Below are positions 1 through 6,987 of a DNA stretch of 11,952 bases, piece after piece. The stretch is from Flavobacteriaceae bacterium. GTDB taxonomy: Bacteria; Bacteroidota; Bacteroidia; Flavobacteriales; Flavobacteriaceae. The stretch covers positions 1 to 11,952 of the forward strand of contig JACXVH010000032.1 of NCBI GenBank assembly GCA_014763515.1. The letters run 5' to 3'. A program made the position numbers and the translations under genes. The notes beneath the pieces are model-generated. The model searched no databases, was not told where the DNA came from, and saw nothing but the letters and a program-made list of their open reading frames with translations. How positions within the stretch are numbered: position 1 is the first letter of the stretch; each line of letters starts with the position of its first letter.

Positions 1-30
1 CATTGGTTTTACCATTTCTTCTGGATACAT
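1..30 (-). CDS. BrxA/BrxB family bacilliredoxin, N-terminal fragment
   Basis: Only the first ten codons are inside the window; the gene continues past base 1. The minus strand reads MYPEEMVKPM, which matches the conserved N-terminus of the BrxA/BrxB (YphP/YqiW, DUF1094) bacilliredoxin family, whose members remove bacillithiol from or reduce oxidised protein thiols using a CGC-type motif located further downstream. That motif is not visible here, so the identification rests on the start peptide alone. A good -7 promoter element (TAACTTTG) lies about 22 bases upstream of the ATG, which supports a real start and independent transcription downstream of the TonB receptor gene. The family assignment is recognition from memory, not alignment. 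Confidence 0.6.
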   Translation of the reverse strand, partial: MYPEEMVKPM

Positions 31-52
31 AATCTAAAAATTTTAATTTATG

Positions 53-80
53 CAAAGTTACAAAGTTTTTGATTTACAAA
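53..80 (-). promoter_or_regulatory. Putative promoter of the bacilliredoxin gene
   Basis: On the minus strand TAACTTTG (53-60) fits the Bacteroidota -7 consensus TAnnTTTG. TTTG at 77-80 could be the -33 element, although the 16-base spacer is slightly short. The rest of 31-101 is AT-rich spacer between two minus-strand genes, and I see no clear terminator for the receptor gene in it. Confidence 0.45.
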
Positions 81-101
81 TGTTAAACAAGTTCTAACAT
101 T

Positions 102-2357
102 CTAATACAATGTATAGCGTATCCCTAAAAACATTCTTATTCCTTGATTAGATCCGTAAACATAACCTGGGTCAAATGTTAAAGCATAAGGATTATCCGG
201 CGTAGCAACTACATTGCCATTAGTGTCATAAGTCACATTTTCATCAAATGGATCATGAGGTCTTGCAATTAAAAAAGGAGTGCTTTTATTTGGTGTCCAA
301 TTAAATAGGTTTTTCACGCCACCATACAATTCGAAATTAGCTATTCTTTTATATGTAAACTGTATGTTTTGAATACTCCAAATAGGTGAATATTCTGGTC
401 TTGGATCTAAATCACTAAGTAGAGGAAGTCGCATTGGCCCATAAATAGTACCAGTATAATCGAAAGACAAAAACCATTGAGGAATTTCATAACCAAGGCT
501 CCAAGTACCTGAAAATTTTTCGGTTAAAATAGGAGTTGAGGTTTCGTTATCTCGATTTATTTTGGGTTCTAAATACGTTATTCCAACTGAACTTTTTAAA
601 CCGAATGGAAAAATAAAATCAGCATTTGCGGTAATTCCTAACGTTTGCACATAACCATCTAAATTGGAATAAATAATTTCATTTGGATTCGTATCATAAT
701 CGGGAATAATTTGATTATTGAAATAAGTATACCAACTCGAAATATCAAAAACTCCAACTGAACCATTTTCAAAATGAACTTTTGTTAGATAATTTACATT
801 AATATTATACGATTTTTCAGGTTTTAAATCTTCAGTGATAATAACATCTCTTGAACCAGTTAGAGCCGCATGTTCTTCGGTAAATAAGTTTACAACTCTA
901 AAACCTGTTCCAGCATTTATTCTAAAAACACTGTTTTGATTCGGTTTCCATTTGTAAGCGATTCGTGGCGTAAAAATTGAACCATGATTGTTATTGTAAT
1001 CATAGCGCGAACCTAAAAGTAAACTCTTGTTTTCGGATAGCTTAATTTCATCTTGAAGAAAAACACTGTAAATTTTAGTTTTTTCAGGTTCTTCAGTTGC
1101 TGTTGTATTGTCGTTATAATATTGATAACGGAAAGCACTACCTAAAAGAATATCGTGGTTTTGAATTTTTTTATCCCAAGTGTATTGCCCAAAAGCAATT
1201 TTTTGATTGGCCAAATAAAAAGTATCGCCATAAACCGAATTTTGGTTGTGATACGTATATGAAAAAGCCAAATTCATATTTTCTTTTACAGGTAATTGAT
1301 AATTTCCAAGTAACTCAAATCGGATGGTATAAATGCTTTCGCCATAAACTTCATTGCCACCACGATAGGATTTGTTCCATTGTATTTCGCCGCCCCAACG
1401 ATCTTCATAAAAGTAGCGCCCAGCTAAGCTCATTCTTCTGTTTTCTTTCCTGTTGAAATCAAATTTTTGAAAGATGGAAATTCTTTCTTGTAAGGTAACA
1501 TCGGTAAAATTATCGTTATTGTTGTCTATAGGATTGCTATAGTTGAAATAATTTATTCCTAAAAGTGAATTTATGTTTTTTCCGAGTTTGTATTTGGCGC
1601 CAATATCTACATTGTTTTCAAGCCAACTCGTAGAAAAAACATCAGCAGAAACTATAGGAGCAGTAATAGCATTTTTAGTAATAATGTTGATTAAGCCGCC
1701 AACAGCTTCGCTTCCATAAAGCGATGAAGCCGGACCTTTAACAACTTCGATTCTGTCGATTAAAGAGTTTGGAATTCCCGACAAACCATAAACAGTAGAT
1801 AATCCGCTAACTATTGGCATTCCATCAATAGTAACCATAGTATATGGACCTTCTAAACCATTAATATGAATATCGCCAGTATTACAAATGTTGCAGTTTA
1901 ATTGTGGACGAACACCATTTATATTCTGTAAAGCTTCGAAGACATTTGGTGTTGGATTTTTCTTTAAAAAAGCAGTAGTATAAACTTCTACAGGGACTGG
2001 AGTTTCTAATCTTGAGACTGGTTTTAAAGTTCCTGTTACAGTTACTTCATTAAGTGTGTTGTTTTCTTTTAAAACAATTGAAATTGTTTTTGTTTCATTC
2101 TGTTTTAAATTAATTTTTTCTGTTTTTGTTGCGTAACCAATGTATGAAAAACGAATTTTATATTCTCCTTCTTTTAAATTATTAAACTCAAACAACCCAT
2201 TTACATCACTTGAAACACCATTTTTCTCTTCAAGTAGCACAACAGAAGCAAAAGCTATAGGTTCGTTGCTCTCGTTTACTATGCTTCCAGAAATTTTAGA
2301 TTGTGAAAATGTTAGACTTACACATGTTAATAGTATAACACAAAATATTTTTTTCAT
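102..2357 (-). CDS. TonB-dependent outer-membrane receptor with carboxypeptidase-like N-terminal domain
   Basis: This 751-residue protein is an outer-membrane transporter that imports a metal complex or another scarce nutrient with TonB/ExbBD energy. Residues 1-19 form a signal peptide ending FSQ. Residues about 22-98 are a carboxypeptidase-regulatory-like beta domain (GSIVNESNEPIAFASV, then the FSYIGY motif), usual in Bacteroidota receptors. Residues about 115-228 are the plug, with the IDGMPIVSG, IEVVKGPASSLYGSEAVGG and INIITK signatures. Residues about 240-751 form the beta-barrel, ending in an aromatic residue (RYTLY). The plug contains a Cys-x-x-Cys pair, C155 and C158, in NCNICNTGDIHING. 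It lacks a SusD partner, which argues against a SusCD polysaccharide system. It is transcribed divergently from a DtxR-family regulator and close to feoAB, so iron or another transition metal is the likely cargo. That is inference from context; the substrate cannot be read from sequence. Confidence 0.93.
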   Translation of the reverse strand: MKKIFCVILLTCVSLTFSQSKISGSIVNESNEPIAFASVVLLEEKNGVSSDVNGLFEFNNLKEGEYKIRFSYIGYATKTEKINLKQNETKTISIVLKENNTLNEVTVTGTLKPVSRLETPVPVEVYTTAFLKKNPTPNVFEALQNINGVRPQLNCNICNTGDIHINGLEGPYTMVTIDGMPIVSGLSTVYGLSGIPNSLIDRIEVVKGPASSLYGSEAVGGLINIITKNAITAPIVSADVFSTSWLENNVDIGAKYKLGKNINSLLGINYFNYSNPIDNNNDNFTDVTLQERISIFQKFDFNRKENRRMSLAGRYFYEDRWGGEIQWNKSYRGGNEVYGESIYTIRFELLGNYQLPVKENMNLAFSYTYHNQNSVYGDTFYLANQKIAFGQYTWDKKIQNHDILLGSAFRYQYYNDNTTATEEPEKTKIYSVFLQDEIKLSENKSLLLGSRYDYNNNHGSIFTPRIAYKWKPNQNSVFRINAGTGFRVVNLFTEEHAALTGSRDVIITEDLKPEKSYNINVNYLTKVHFENGSVGVFDISSWYTYFNNQIIPDYDTNPNEIIYSNLDGYVQTLGITANADFIFPFGLKSSVGITYLEPKINRDNETSTPILTEKFSGTWSLGYEIPQWFLSFDYTGTIYGPMRLPLLSDLDPRPEYSPIWSIQNIQFTYKRIANFELYGGVKNLFNWTPNKSTPFLIARPHDPFDENVTYDTNGNVVATPDNPYALTFDPGYVYGSNQGIRMFLGIRYTLY

Positions 2358-2371
2358 TATTAAAATTAAAA

Positions 2372-2387
2372 TTTAGGCAAATCTAAA
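2372..2387. promoter_or_regulatory. Candidate DtxR/MntR-family operator
   Basis: TTTAGGCAAATCTAAA is an imperfect palindrome with 5-base arms TTTAG and CTAAA separated by six bases. Its TTAGG-type half-site resembles DtxR-family operators such as the TTAGGTTAGCCTAA core. It overlaps the -7 element (2378-2385) of the receptor promoter, a typical place for a repressor, and lies in the 86-base divergent spacer next to a DtxR-family gene. The motif is AT-rich and partly made of promoter sequence, so chance similarity is possible. Confidence 0.45.
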
Positions 2388-2408
2388 AACAAAATCGTTT
2401 CTAACAAA
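2378..2408 (-). promoter_or_regulatory. Promoter of the TonB-dependent receptor gene
   Basis: On the minus strand TTTG (2405-2408) and TAGATTTG (2378-2385) are separated by 19 bases. This is a full match to the Bacteroidota promoter pattern TTTG-N19-TAnnTTTG and the best promoter match in the window. The -7 box lies about 20 bases upstream of the start codon. Confidence 0.6.
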
Positions 2409-2418
2409 AATATTGTTT

Positions 2419-2426
2419 TATCTTTG
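2419..2426 (+). promoter_or_regulatory. Putative -7 element of the DtxR-family regulator/ZIP operon
   Basis: TATCTTTG matches TAnnTTTG and lies 17 bases before the regulator ATG. No exact TTTG is found about 19 bases upstream (TTTC at 2398-2401 is the nearest), so the -33 element is weak. The two divergent promoters overlap in the 2358-2443 spacer. Confidence 0.45.
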
Positions 2427-2443
2427 TATAATAATTTTATATA

Positions 2444-3091
2444 ATGACAATTTCAGAAGAAAATTATTTAAAAGTAATTTATCATCTTGCGCAAGTTTCG
2501 CCGAAAGGTGTAAACACAAATGCTATAGCTGGAATGCTTGATACAAAAGCATCTTCGGTTACGGATATGATTAAAAAACTTGACGAAAAAGGATTGGTAA
2601 GTTATGTTAAATACCAGGGTGTTTCTCTAACTGGAAAAGGATTGTATTCGGCAAAAATGATTGTACGAAAGCATCGTTTATGGGAAGTTTTTTTGGTAAA
2701 AAAATTAAACTTCTCTTGGGATGAAGTGCATGAAATTGCGGAAGAATTAGAGCATATTCAATCAGAAAAATTGATAAATAAACTAGATGCCTTTTTAGAA
2801 TTCCCTGATTTTGATCCGCATGGCGATCCAATTCCTAATGCGGATGGTGAAATTAAAAAAATGCAGAAGAGAATTTTGTTCGATATTCAATTGAACGATA
2901 TGGTAAAATGTGTTGGAGTAAAAGATTCTTCAGTAGAATTTCTTCAATTTTTAGATAAAAAGGGAATTTCTTTAGGAACTAATATTACAATTTTGGAAAA
3001 AGAAAACTTTGACGAAACTTTAAAAATTAAAGTTCAAGAAAAAACACTTACCATTTCAAATAAAATTGCTAAAAACTTATATGTTAAATAG
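2444..3091 (+). CDS. DtxR/MntR-family metal-dependent transcriptional regulator
   Basis: A 215-residue cytoplasmic repressor of the DtxR/IdeR/MntR family, expected to bind operators when loaded with Fe(II) or Mn(II). Residues about 1-65 form the winged helix-turn-helix, with a recognition helix near 36-46 (ASSVTDMIKKL). Residues about 66-140 form the metal-binding dimerisation domain, including the RKHRL motif and the DtxR-like PHGDPIP segment at 125-131. Residues about 148-215 form a C-terminal FeoA/SH3-like domain, so it has the three-domain DtxR layout rather than the shorter Bacillus MntR layout. By hand alignment, H77, E81, H96, E103 and H104 match DtxR ligands. E100 replaces the DtxR cysteine (Glu is the MntR residue), and N7 stands where DtxR has Met10 and MntR has Asp8. 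The metal specificity is therefore open. It probably shares a transcript with the ZIP gene two bases downstream and is the obvious controller of the receptor and feo genes. Confidence 0.93.
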   Translation: MTISEENYLKVIYHLAQVSPKGVNTNAIAGMLDTKASSVTDMIKKLDEKGLVSYVKYQGVSLTGKGLYSAKMIVRKHRLWEVFLVKKLNFSWDEVHEIAEELEHIQSEKLINKLDAFLEFPDFDPHGDPIPNADGEIKKMQKRILFDIQLNDMVKCVGVKDSSVEFLQFLDKKGISLGTNITILEKENFDETLKIKVQEKTLTISNKIAKNLYVK

Positions 3092-3093
3092 TT

Positions 3094-3912
3094 ATGTTTG
3101 ATTTAATTTTAGAATATTTAGAAAGTATCGACCCTATTTTAGCGGCGTTTTATGCTACTATGTTTACGTGGTTTTTAACTGCTTTAGGAGCAGCATTTGT
3201 TTTTTTCTTTAAAACCATGAATCGTGCGCTTTTAGATGGAATGTTAGGTTTTACAGGTGGCGTTATGGTGGCGGCAAGTTATTGGAGTTTGCTTGCACCA
3301 GCTATTGAAATGAGCGAAGGCGAAGGCTTTGTAAAAGTAATGCCCGCTTCAATTGGGTTTTTAATGGGAGCTTTGTTTTTATTTGCATTAGATAAAACAT
3401 TACCGCATTTACATATTAATTTTAAAGAATCGGAAGGAATAAAATCACCTTGGCAACGAACAACTTTATTAGTTTTAGCCATTACATTGCACAACATTCC
3501 TGAAGGATTAGCGGTTGGTGTATTATTTGGAGGTGTTGCTGCTGGAATACCAGAAGCTTCAATAGCTGGTGCGGTTACTTTAGCTATTGGTATTGGTATA
3601 CAAAACTTTCCAGAAGGAATTGCCGTTTCAATGCCTTTAAGAAGAATGGGAATGAGCAGAAGAAAAAGTTTTATGTACGGACAAACATCGGCTTTAGTTG
3701 AACCTATGGCTGGAGTTTTGGGCGCAGTTGCAGTAACTTTTTTTACTCCAATTTTACCTTACGCATTAGCATTTGCAGCTGGAGCTATGATATTTGTCGT
3801 TGTAGAAGAAGTAATACCAGAAACACAACAAGATAAAAATACTGATATTGCTACTTTAGGTTTGATTGCAGGTTTTATAGTAATGATGAGTTTAGATGTT
3901 GCTTTGGGCTAA
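3094..3912 (+). CDS. ZIP-family divalent metal transporter
   Basis: A 272-residue inner-membrane protein of the ZIP family (GufA/ZupT-like), which moves Zn(II), Fe(II) or Mn(II) into the cytoplasm. Seven or eight hydrophobic segments are visible. The two signature metal-site helices are present: HNIPEGLAVG (H133, N134, P136, E137) and IQNFPEGIAV (Q170, N171, P173, E174). A further conserved acidic motif, VVEEVIPE, is at about residues 236-243. A short loop with H105 and H107 (LPHLH) precedes the linker to the second half. It starts two bases after the regulator stop codon, so the pair forms an operon, and regulation by that protein is likely. Its final four bases overlap the stop codon of the convergent small cysteine-rich gene. 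Family is certain; the metal is not. Confidence 0.92.
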   Translation: MFDLILEYLESIDPILAAFYATMFTWFLTALGAAFVFFFKTMNRALLDGMLGFTGGVMVAASYWSLLAPAIEMSEGEGFVKVMPASIGFLMGALFLFALDKTLPHLHINFKESEGIKSPWQRTTLLVLAITLHNIPEGLAVGVLFGGVAAGIPEASIAGAVTLAIGIGIQNFPEGIAVSMPLRRMGMSRRKSFMYGQTSALVEPMAGVLGAVAVTFFTPILPYALAFAAGAMIFVVVEEVIPETQQDKNTDIATLGLIAGFIVMMSLDVALG

Positions 3913-4040
3913 TGACAACTACAATCGTTTCCACAAGATTTTGAGTTCTTTTTTGCAGTTTTTTCCCAAAAGAATTTCTTAACCAAAAACCCTACAGCAA
4001 TGGCTAAAGAAAGGTAAGCTAAAATTTCTTGAATATCCAT
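3909..4040 (-). CDS. FeoB-associated cysteine-rich membrane protein
   Basis: A 43-residue protein. Residues 1-4 are MDIQ, a single transmembrane helix covers about 5-20 (EILAYLSLAIAVGFLV), a basic stretch follows at 21-34, and the C-terminus is a cysteine cluster CGNDCSCH with C36, C40, C42 and H43. This is the layout of the FeoB_associated (FeoB-associated Cys-rich membrane protein) family, small proteins encoded near feoB and thought to help Fe(II) uptake; their mechanism is not settled. Here it is the last gene of the feo cluster, starting three bases after the stop of the barrel gene, and not directly adjacent to feoB. Its stop codon overlaps the 3' end of the convergent ZIP gene by four bases (3909-3912), so neither operon has room for its own intergenic terminator. 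The tight spacing and the motif make this a convincing gene despite its size. Confidence 0.85.
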   Translation of the reverse strand: MDIQEILAYLSLAIAVGFLVKKFFWEKTAKKNSKSCGNDCSCH

Positions 4041-4043
4041 GTT

Positions 4044-4724
4044 TTAAAAATAAATTCCAGTTCCTAAAGTTACAAAATTATAATTTGGTGATGCAATTTT
4101 TAAATACTCATATCCTATAGAAAAAAAGTATTTCTTTTTATGGTATTTTCCTCTTAATTCAAATGAATTTACTGGAAATCCGTTTATGTTACTCCAAAGC
4201 ATAGCACTGTTAAAACTAATGTTTTTTACAATAAAAACATCTGCATTTAATCCGTATGAAAAACCAATTTTTTGAACGTTATTTCCTATATATGTTGCGT
4301 CAAGTGTCCATCCGAAATTAAATTTTTTAAAACGAATTCTATCATAAGCCAAATTAAATTGAAATACCGAAAGATTTGAAAATTGGTTTGTAAATAAATT
4401 TTTTTCTATTAACTCGCGGTAATCTGCTTGTATGTAAGAAAATTGAAATGGTCTAAATTTTGCTTTTAAGTGGTTTCCAAATAAATTGCGATTGTTATAA
4501 AGTAAATGATCTTCTATATCAAATCGCATTAAATTACCATTTCCGATGCTGTCGTTATAGGTTTGAAAATTTCCCGATTCTCCATCAAAATAAGGATATT
4601 TAGATAATGAATTGTAAAGATGTTCCTCACTTCTATAATCGCCAATAGTAGAATAAAAAGTAACATATAAAAAACTTTCGGCAATAAAACCAGCGATTCC
4701 AAAATCATCGGATGAATCCATCAT
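4044..4724 (-). CDS. feo-linked putative outer-membrane beta-barrel protein, body of a frameshifted gene
   Basis: I do not recognise a named family. The 226-residue frame is rich in alternating aromatic and hydrophobic strands, for example LFGNHLKAKFRPFQFSYIQA (81-100), IRFKKFNFGWTLDATYIG (130-147) and YHKKKYFFSIGYEYLKI (194-210). It ends in TLGTGIYF with a terminal Phe, as outer-membrane barrels do. It has no signal peptide of its own: the first codons are ATG ATG and the reading frame begins mid-protein. A signal peptide and Ser-rich linker lie just upstream one base out of frame (4705-4854), so this is best read as the body of a gene spanning 4044-4854, which would encode about 269 residues if one base near 4715 were absent. 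It sits between feoB and the FeoB-associated gene in one minus-strand run, which suggests a role in iron uptake or envelope adaptation to iron. That role is inference. Confidence 0.7.
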   Translation of the reverse strand: MMDSSDDFGIAGFIAESFLYVTFYSTIGDYRSEEHLYNSLSKYPYFDGESGNFQTYNDSIGNGNLMRFDIEDHLLYNNRNLFGNHLKAKFRPFQFSYIQADYRELIEKNLFTNQFSNLSVFQFNLAYDRIRFKKFNFGWTLDATYIGNNVQKIGFSYGLNADVFIVKNISFNSAMLWSNINGFPVNSFELRGKYHKKKYFFSIGYEYLKIASPNYNFVTLGTGIYF

Positions 4725-4854
4725 TAGAACTAGAGCTACTTCTTATTCCAGAGGATTTTCCTAAATTTAATTCACTTTTAGATTTATCAACTCGTTGAGA
4801 AAATAAGTTGTTAAAAGACAGGATTATGACTAATATGAGAAATGATTTTTTCAT
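4705..4854 (-). pseudogene. Signal-peptide fragment of the frameshifted feo-linked barrel gene
   Basis: This 49-codon frame reads MKKSFLILVIILSFNNLFSQ, a typical flavobacterial signal peptide with cleavage expected around FSQ, then a short linker containing a run of five serines (SSSSS), and stops at TGA (4705-4707). The barrel frame begins at 4724 in the next frame, so the two overlap by 20 bases. Removing one of the two A bases at 4715-4716 (TT on the minus strand, in GGATTCATCC) would join NDG to SSDDFG with no stop and give one continuous secreted protein. Start 4854 is chosen because it is the only ATG giving a signal peptide, and it lies 36 bases after the feoB stop. Causes could be a genuine inactivating indel, an assembly error, or, much less likely, +1 recoding at CGA-TGA. 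Confidence 0.75.
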
Positions 4855-4890
4855 TAGTTTTTACAAAAAAACATCAAAAATTATGCTTCT

Positions 4891-6984
4891 TTATTTTAAA
4901 ATCTGAAAAGCAGTTAAAGCAACAACGTAAGCAAATCCACTCATAACTACAAGTTGAATTATTGGCCATTTCCAAGAGTTAGTCTCTTTTTTTACAATGG
5001 CTAAAGTTGAAATACACTGCATAGCAAAAGCATAAAATAAAAGTAATGAAACCCCAGTTGCAAAATTGAAAACTTTTGTTCTTGTTGTAGGATGAACTTC
5101 AGCTGCCATTCTATTTTTTATAGTAACTTCTTCTTCGCTATGGCTTCCAACACTATAAATGGTTGCCAATGTTCCTACAAATACTTCTCTTGCTGCAAAA
5201 GAACTTACAACTGCTACACCTATTTTCCAATCGTAACCTAATGGTTTAATTAAAGGCTCAATGGTTTTACCCATAATACCAATGTAGGAGTTTTCTAATT
5301 TATAAGAATTGATTTTATCTTCAAGTTGTTCTGCATTTGCATTTGGATTAGTTTCTACTATAATTTTCTCGGCATCGTTAAAACTTGATGGTCCATGTGA
5401 GCCCAAGAACCATAATACTACAGATAGTGCCAAGATAATTTTACCAGCCCCAGCTACAAAAGCTTTTGTTTTTTCAATTACATTTATAGAAACATTTTTA
5501 AACATTGGAATTTTGTATGACGGCATTTCTACTACAAAATATGATTTGCAGTTTAGCTTCAAAACTTTGTTTAAAATGTATGCAGAAAGTATTGCCATTC
5601 CAAAACCAAGTAGATATAATGTCATTAAGGTTAAACCTTGTAAACTTAAAAATCCAAAATATCTTTTTTCGGGAATAATTAGCGAAATTAAAATTGCATA
5701 AACTGGTAAACGAGCCGAACATGTTGTAAAAGGAGTTACCAATATTGTAATTAAACGTTCTTTCCAGTTTTCAATGTTTCGCGTTCCCATTATTGCTGGA
5801 ATTGCACATGCAGTCCCTGAAATTAAAGGCACAACGCTTTTACCTGACAATCCAAATCGACGCATTATTTTATCCATCAAGAACACAACACGACTCATGT
5901 AACCACTTTCTTCTAGTATCGAAATAAATAAGAAAAGAAATGCAATTTGAGGTATAAAAATTACAATTCCACCTATTCCCGGAATAATACCATCTGAAAC
6001 TAAATCGGTAAATTTTCCTGTTGGTAAATTTGTTTTGGCAAACGAACTTAAGTTGGCAAAAGTTTCGTCTATAAAATCCATTGGAATACTACTCCAATCA
6101 AATAAAAACTGAAAAATTAATAGTAATATTCCAAAGAAAATTAAGTAACCAAAAATTTTATGCGTGAGAACCCTATCAAGTCTAGCTCTAAAATCGGTAG
6201 CTTTTGTTGGATCAATTTTCTGACCAATTTTTAGGGTGTCGTTTATAAATTGGTAACGCTTTATTGTTTCTTTTTGCTGTAATCTTTTTAAATCGGAATG
6301 CGATTTTGTAAAGGAACTTTTAATTTCATTTCGTTCCAAATTTAAAAAGTTAACATCTTGGGTAATGACTAACCAAAGTTTATAAAGTAATTGATTAGGA
6401 AAGGCACGTCTTAATTTATCAAAATATTCAGGATCGATGCTTGAAGCATTTAAACAAGCATCTGTTGGAATCTCTGTATACTTAAGAATAAGCTGTTTTA
6501 ATTTGTCAATTCCAGTTTTTTTTCTCGAACTAACTAAAGCAATTTTTGTTTTTAATTCTCTTTCTAAAACATCAATATCCAATTCAATTCCTTTTAAAGA
6601 CATTCTATCTGCCATGTTTATGACTAAAATAGTAGGAATTTCTAAGTCTTTAATTTGTGTAAAAAGAAGTAAATTACGTTTTAAATTTTCTACTTCAGTA
6701 ACAACAACTGCTACATCAGGAAAATCTTCATCTTTTTTGTTTAGCAATAATTCAATTACAACATTTTCATCAATAGAACTTGCGTTTAAGCTGTAAGTTC
6801 CTGGTAAATCGATGATTTTTGCTTTAACGTCATTAGAAATTTTTGCAATTCCTTGTTTTTTTTCTACAGTAATACCAGGATAATTTCCTACTTGTTGATT
6901 TAAACCTGTAAGCTGATTAAAAACGGAGGTTTTTCCTACATTAGGATTTCCAATTAAAGCAACTTTTATAATTGAATTTGACAT
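4891..6984 (-). CDS. feoB: Ferrous iron transport protein B (GTPase-permease)
   Basis: FeoB is the inner-membrane Fe(II) transporter with an N-terminal G protein. All G motifs are visible: G1 GNPNVGKTS at 12-20, G2 around NYPGITVEK (34-42) with T39, G3 DLPGTY at 59-64, G4 NMAD at 123-126, and a G5-like VSSRKKTG further on. A helical spacer follows to about residue 270. The membrane domain then contains both Gate-type segments: SGTACAIPAIMGTR with C393, and TTCSARLPVYAIL with C422, which are the conserved cysteines of the family. A later segment, FAAREVFVGTLATIYSVG, and a C-terminal helix complete the permease. At 697 residues it is shorter than the 773-residue E. coli protein but looks intact. 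The start MSNSIIK is three bases after the feoA stop, so the two genes are cotranscribed. Confidence 0.97.
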   Translation of the reverse strand: MSNSIIKVALIGNPNVGKTSVFNQLTGLNQQVGNYPGITVEKKQGIAKISNDVKAKIIDLPGTYSLNASSIDENVVIELLLNKKDEDFPDVAVVVTEVENLKRNLLLFTQIKDLEIPTILVINMADRMSLKGIELDIDVLERELKTKIALVSSRKKTGIDKLKQLILKYTEIPTDACLNASSIDPEYFDKLRRAFPNQLLYKLWLVITQDVNFLNLERNEIKSSFTKSHSDLKRLQQKETIKRYQFINDTLKIGQKIDPTKATDFRARLDRVLTHKIFGYLIFFGILLLIFQFLFDWSSIPMDFIDETFANLSSFAKTNLPTGKFTDLVSDGIIPGIGGIVIFIPQIAFLFLFISILEESGYMSRVVFLMDKIMRRFGLSGKSVVPLISGTACAIPAIMGTRNIENWKERLITILVTPFTTCSARLPVYAILISLIIPEKRYFGFLSLQGLTLMTLYLLGFGMAILSAYILNKVLKLNCKSYFVVEMPSYKIPMFKNVSINVIEKTKAFVAGAGKIILALSVVLWFLGSHGPSSFNDAEKIIVETNPNANAEQLEDKINSYKLENSYIGIMGKTIEPLIKPLGYDWKIGVAVVSSFAAREVFVGTLATIYSVGSHSEEEVTIKNRMAAEVHPTTRTKVFNFATGVSLLLFYAFAMQCISTLAIVKKETNSWKWPIIQLVVMSGFAYVVALTAFQILK

Positions 6985-6987
6985 GTA

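Noticed and set aside
1097..1456. Plus-strand open frame opposite the TonB receptor gene (119 codons)
   Set aside because: It lies entirely antisense to a certain gene, its peptide has no recognisable domain, and no promoter element precedes it. It is a by-product of the codon pattern on the other strand. The same applies to the frames at 2140-2376, 5309-5701 and 6437-6796.
102..2357. TonB receptor as the SusC half of a polysaccharide utilisation locus
   Set aside because: No SusD-like lipoprotein, glycoside hydrolase or sensor gene is adjacent, the protein is shorter than usual SusC, and the neighbours are metal-uptake genes.
2403..2417. Inverted repeat AACAA-N5-TTGTT in the divergent spacer as a second operator
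   Set aside because: The arms are only five bases, made of A, C and T runs common in this sequence, and do not resemble DtxR-family half-sites. The left arm also overlaps the -33 element of the receptor promoter.
4705..4724. Programmed +1 frameshift joining the signal peptide to the barrel frame at CGA-TGA
   Set aside because: A +1 shift at the TGA would give the right frame, as in prfB, but there is no CTT slippery codon and no Shine-Dalgarno-like stimulator. A plain one-base indel in GGATTCATCC explains the sequence more simply. Kept only as a remote alternative.
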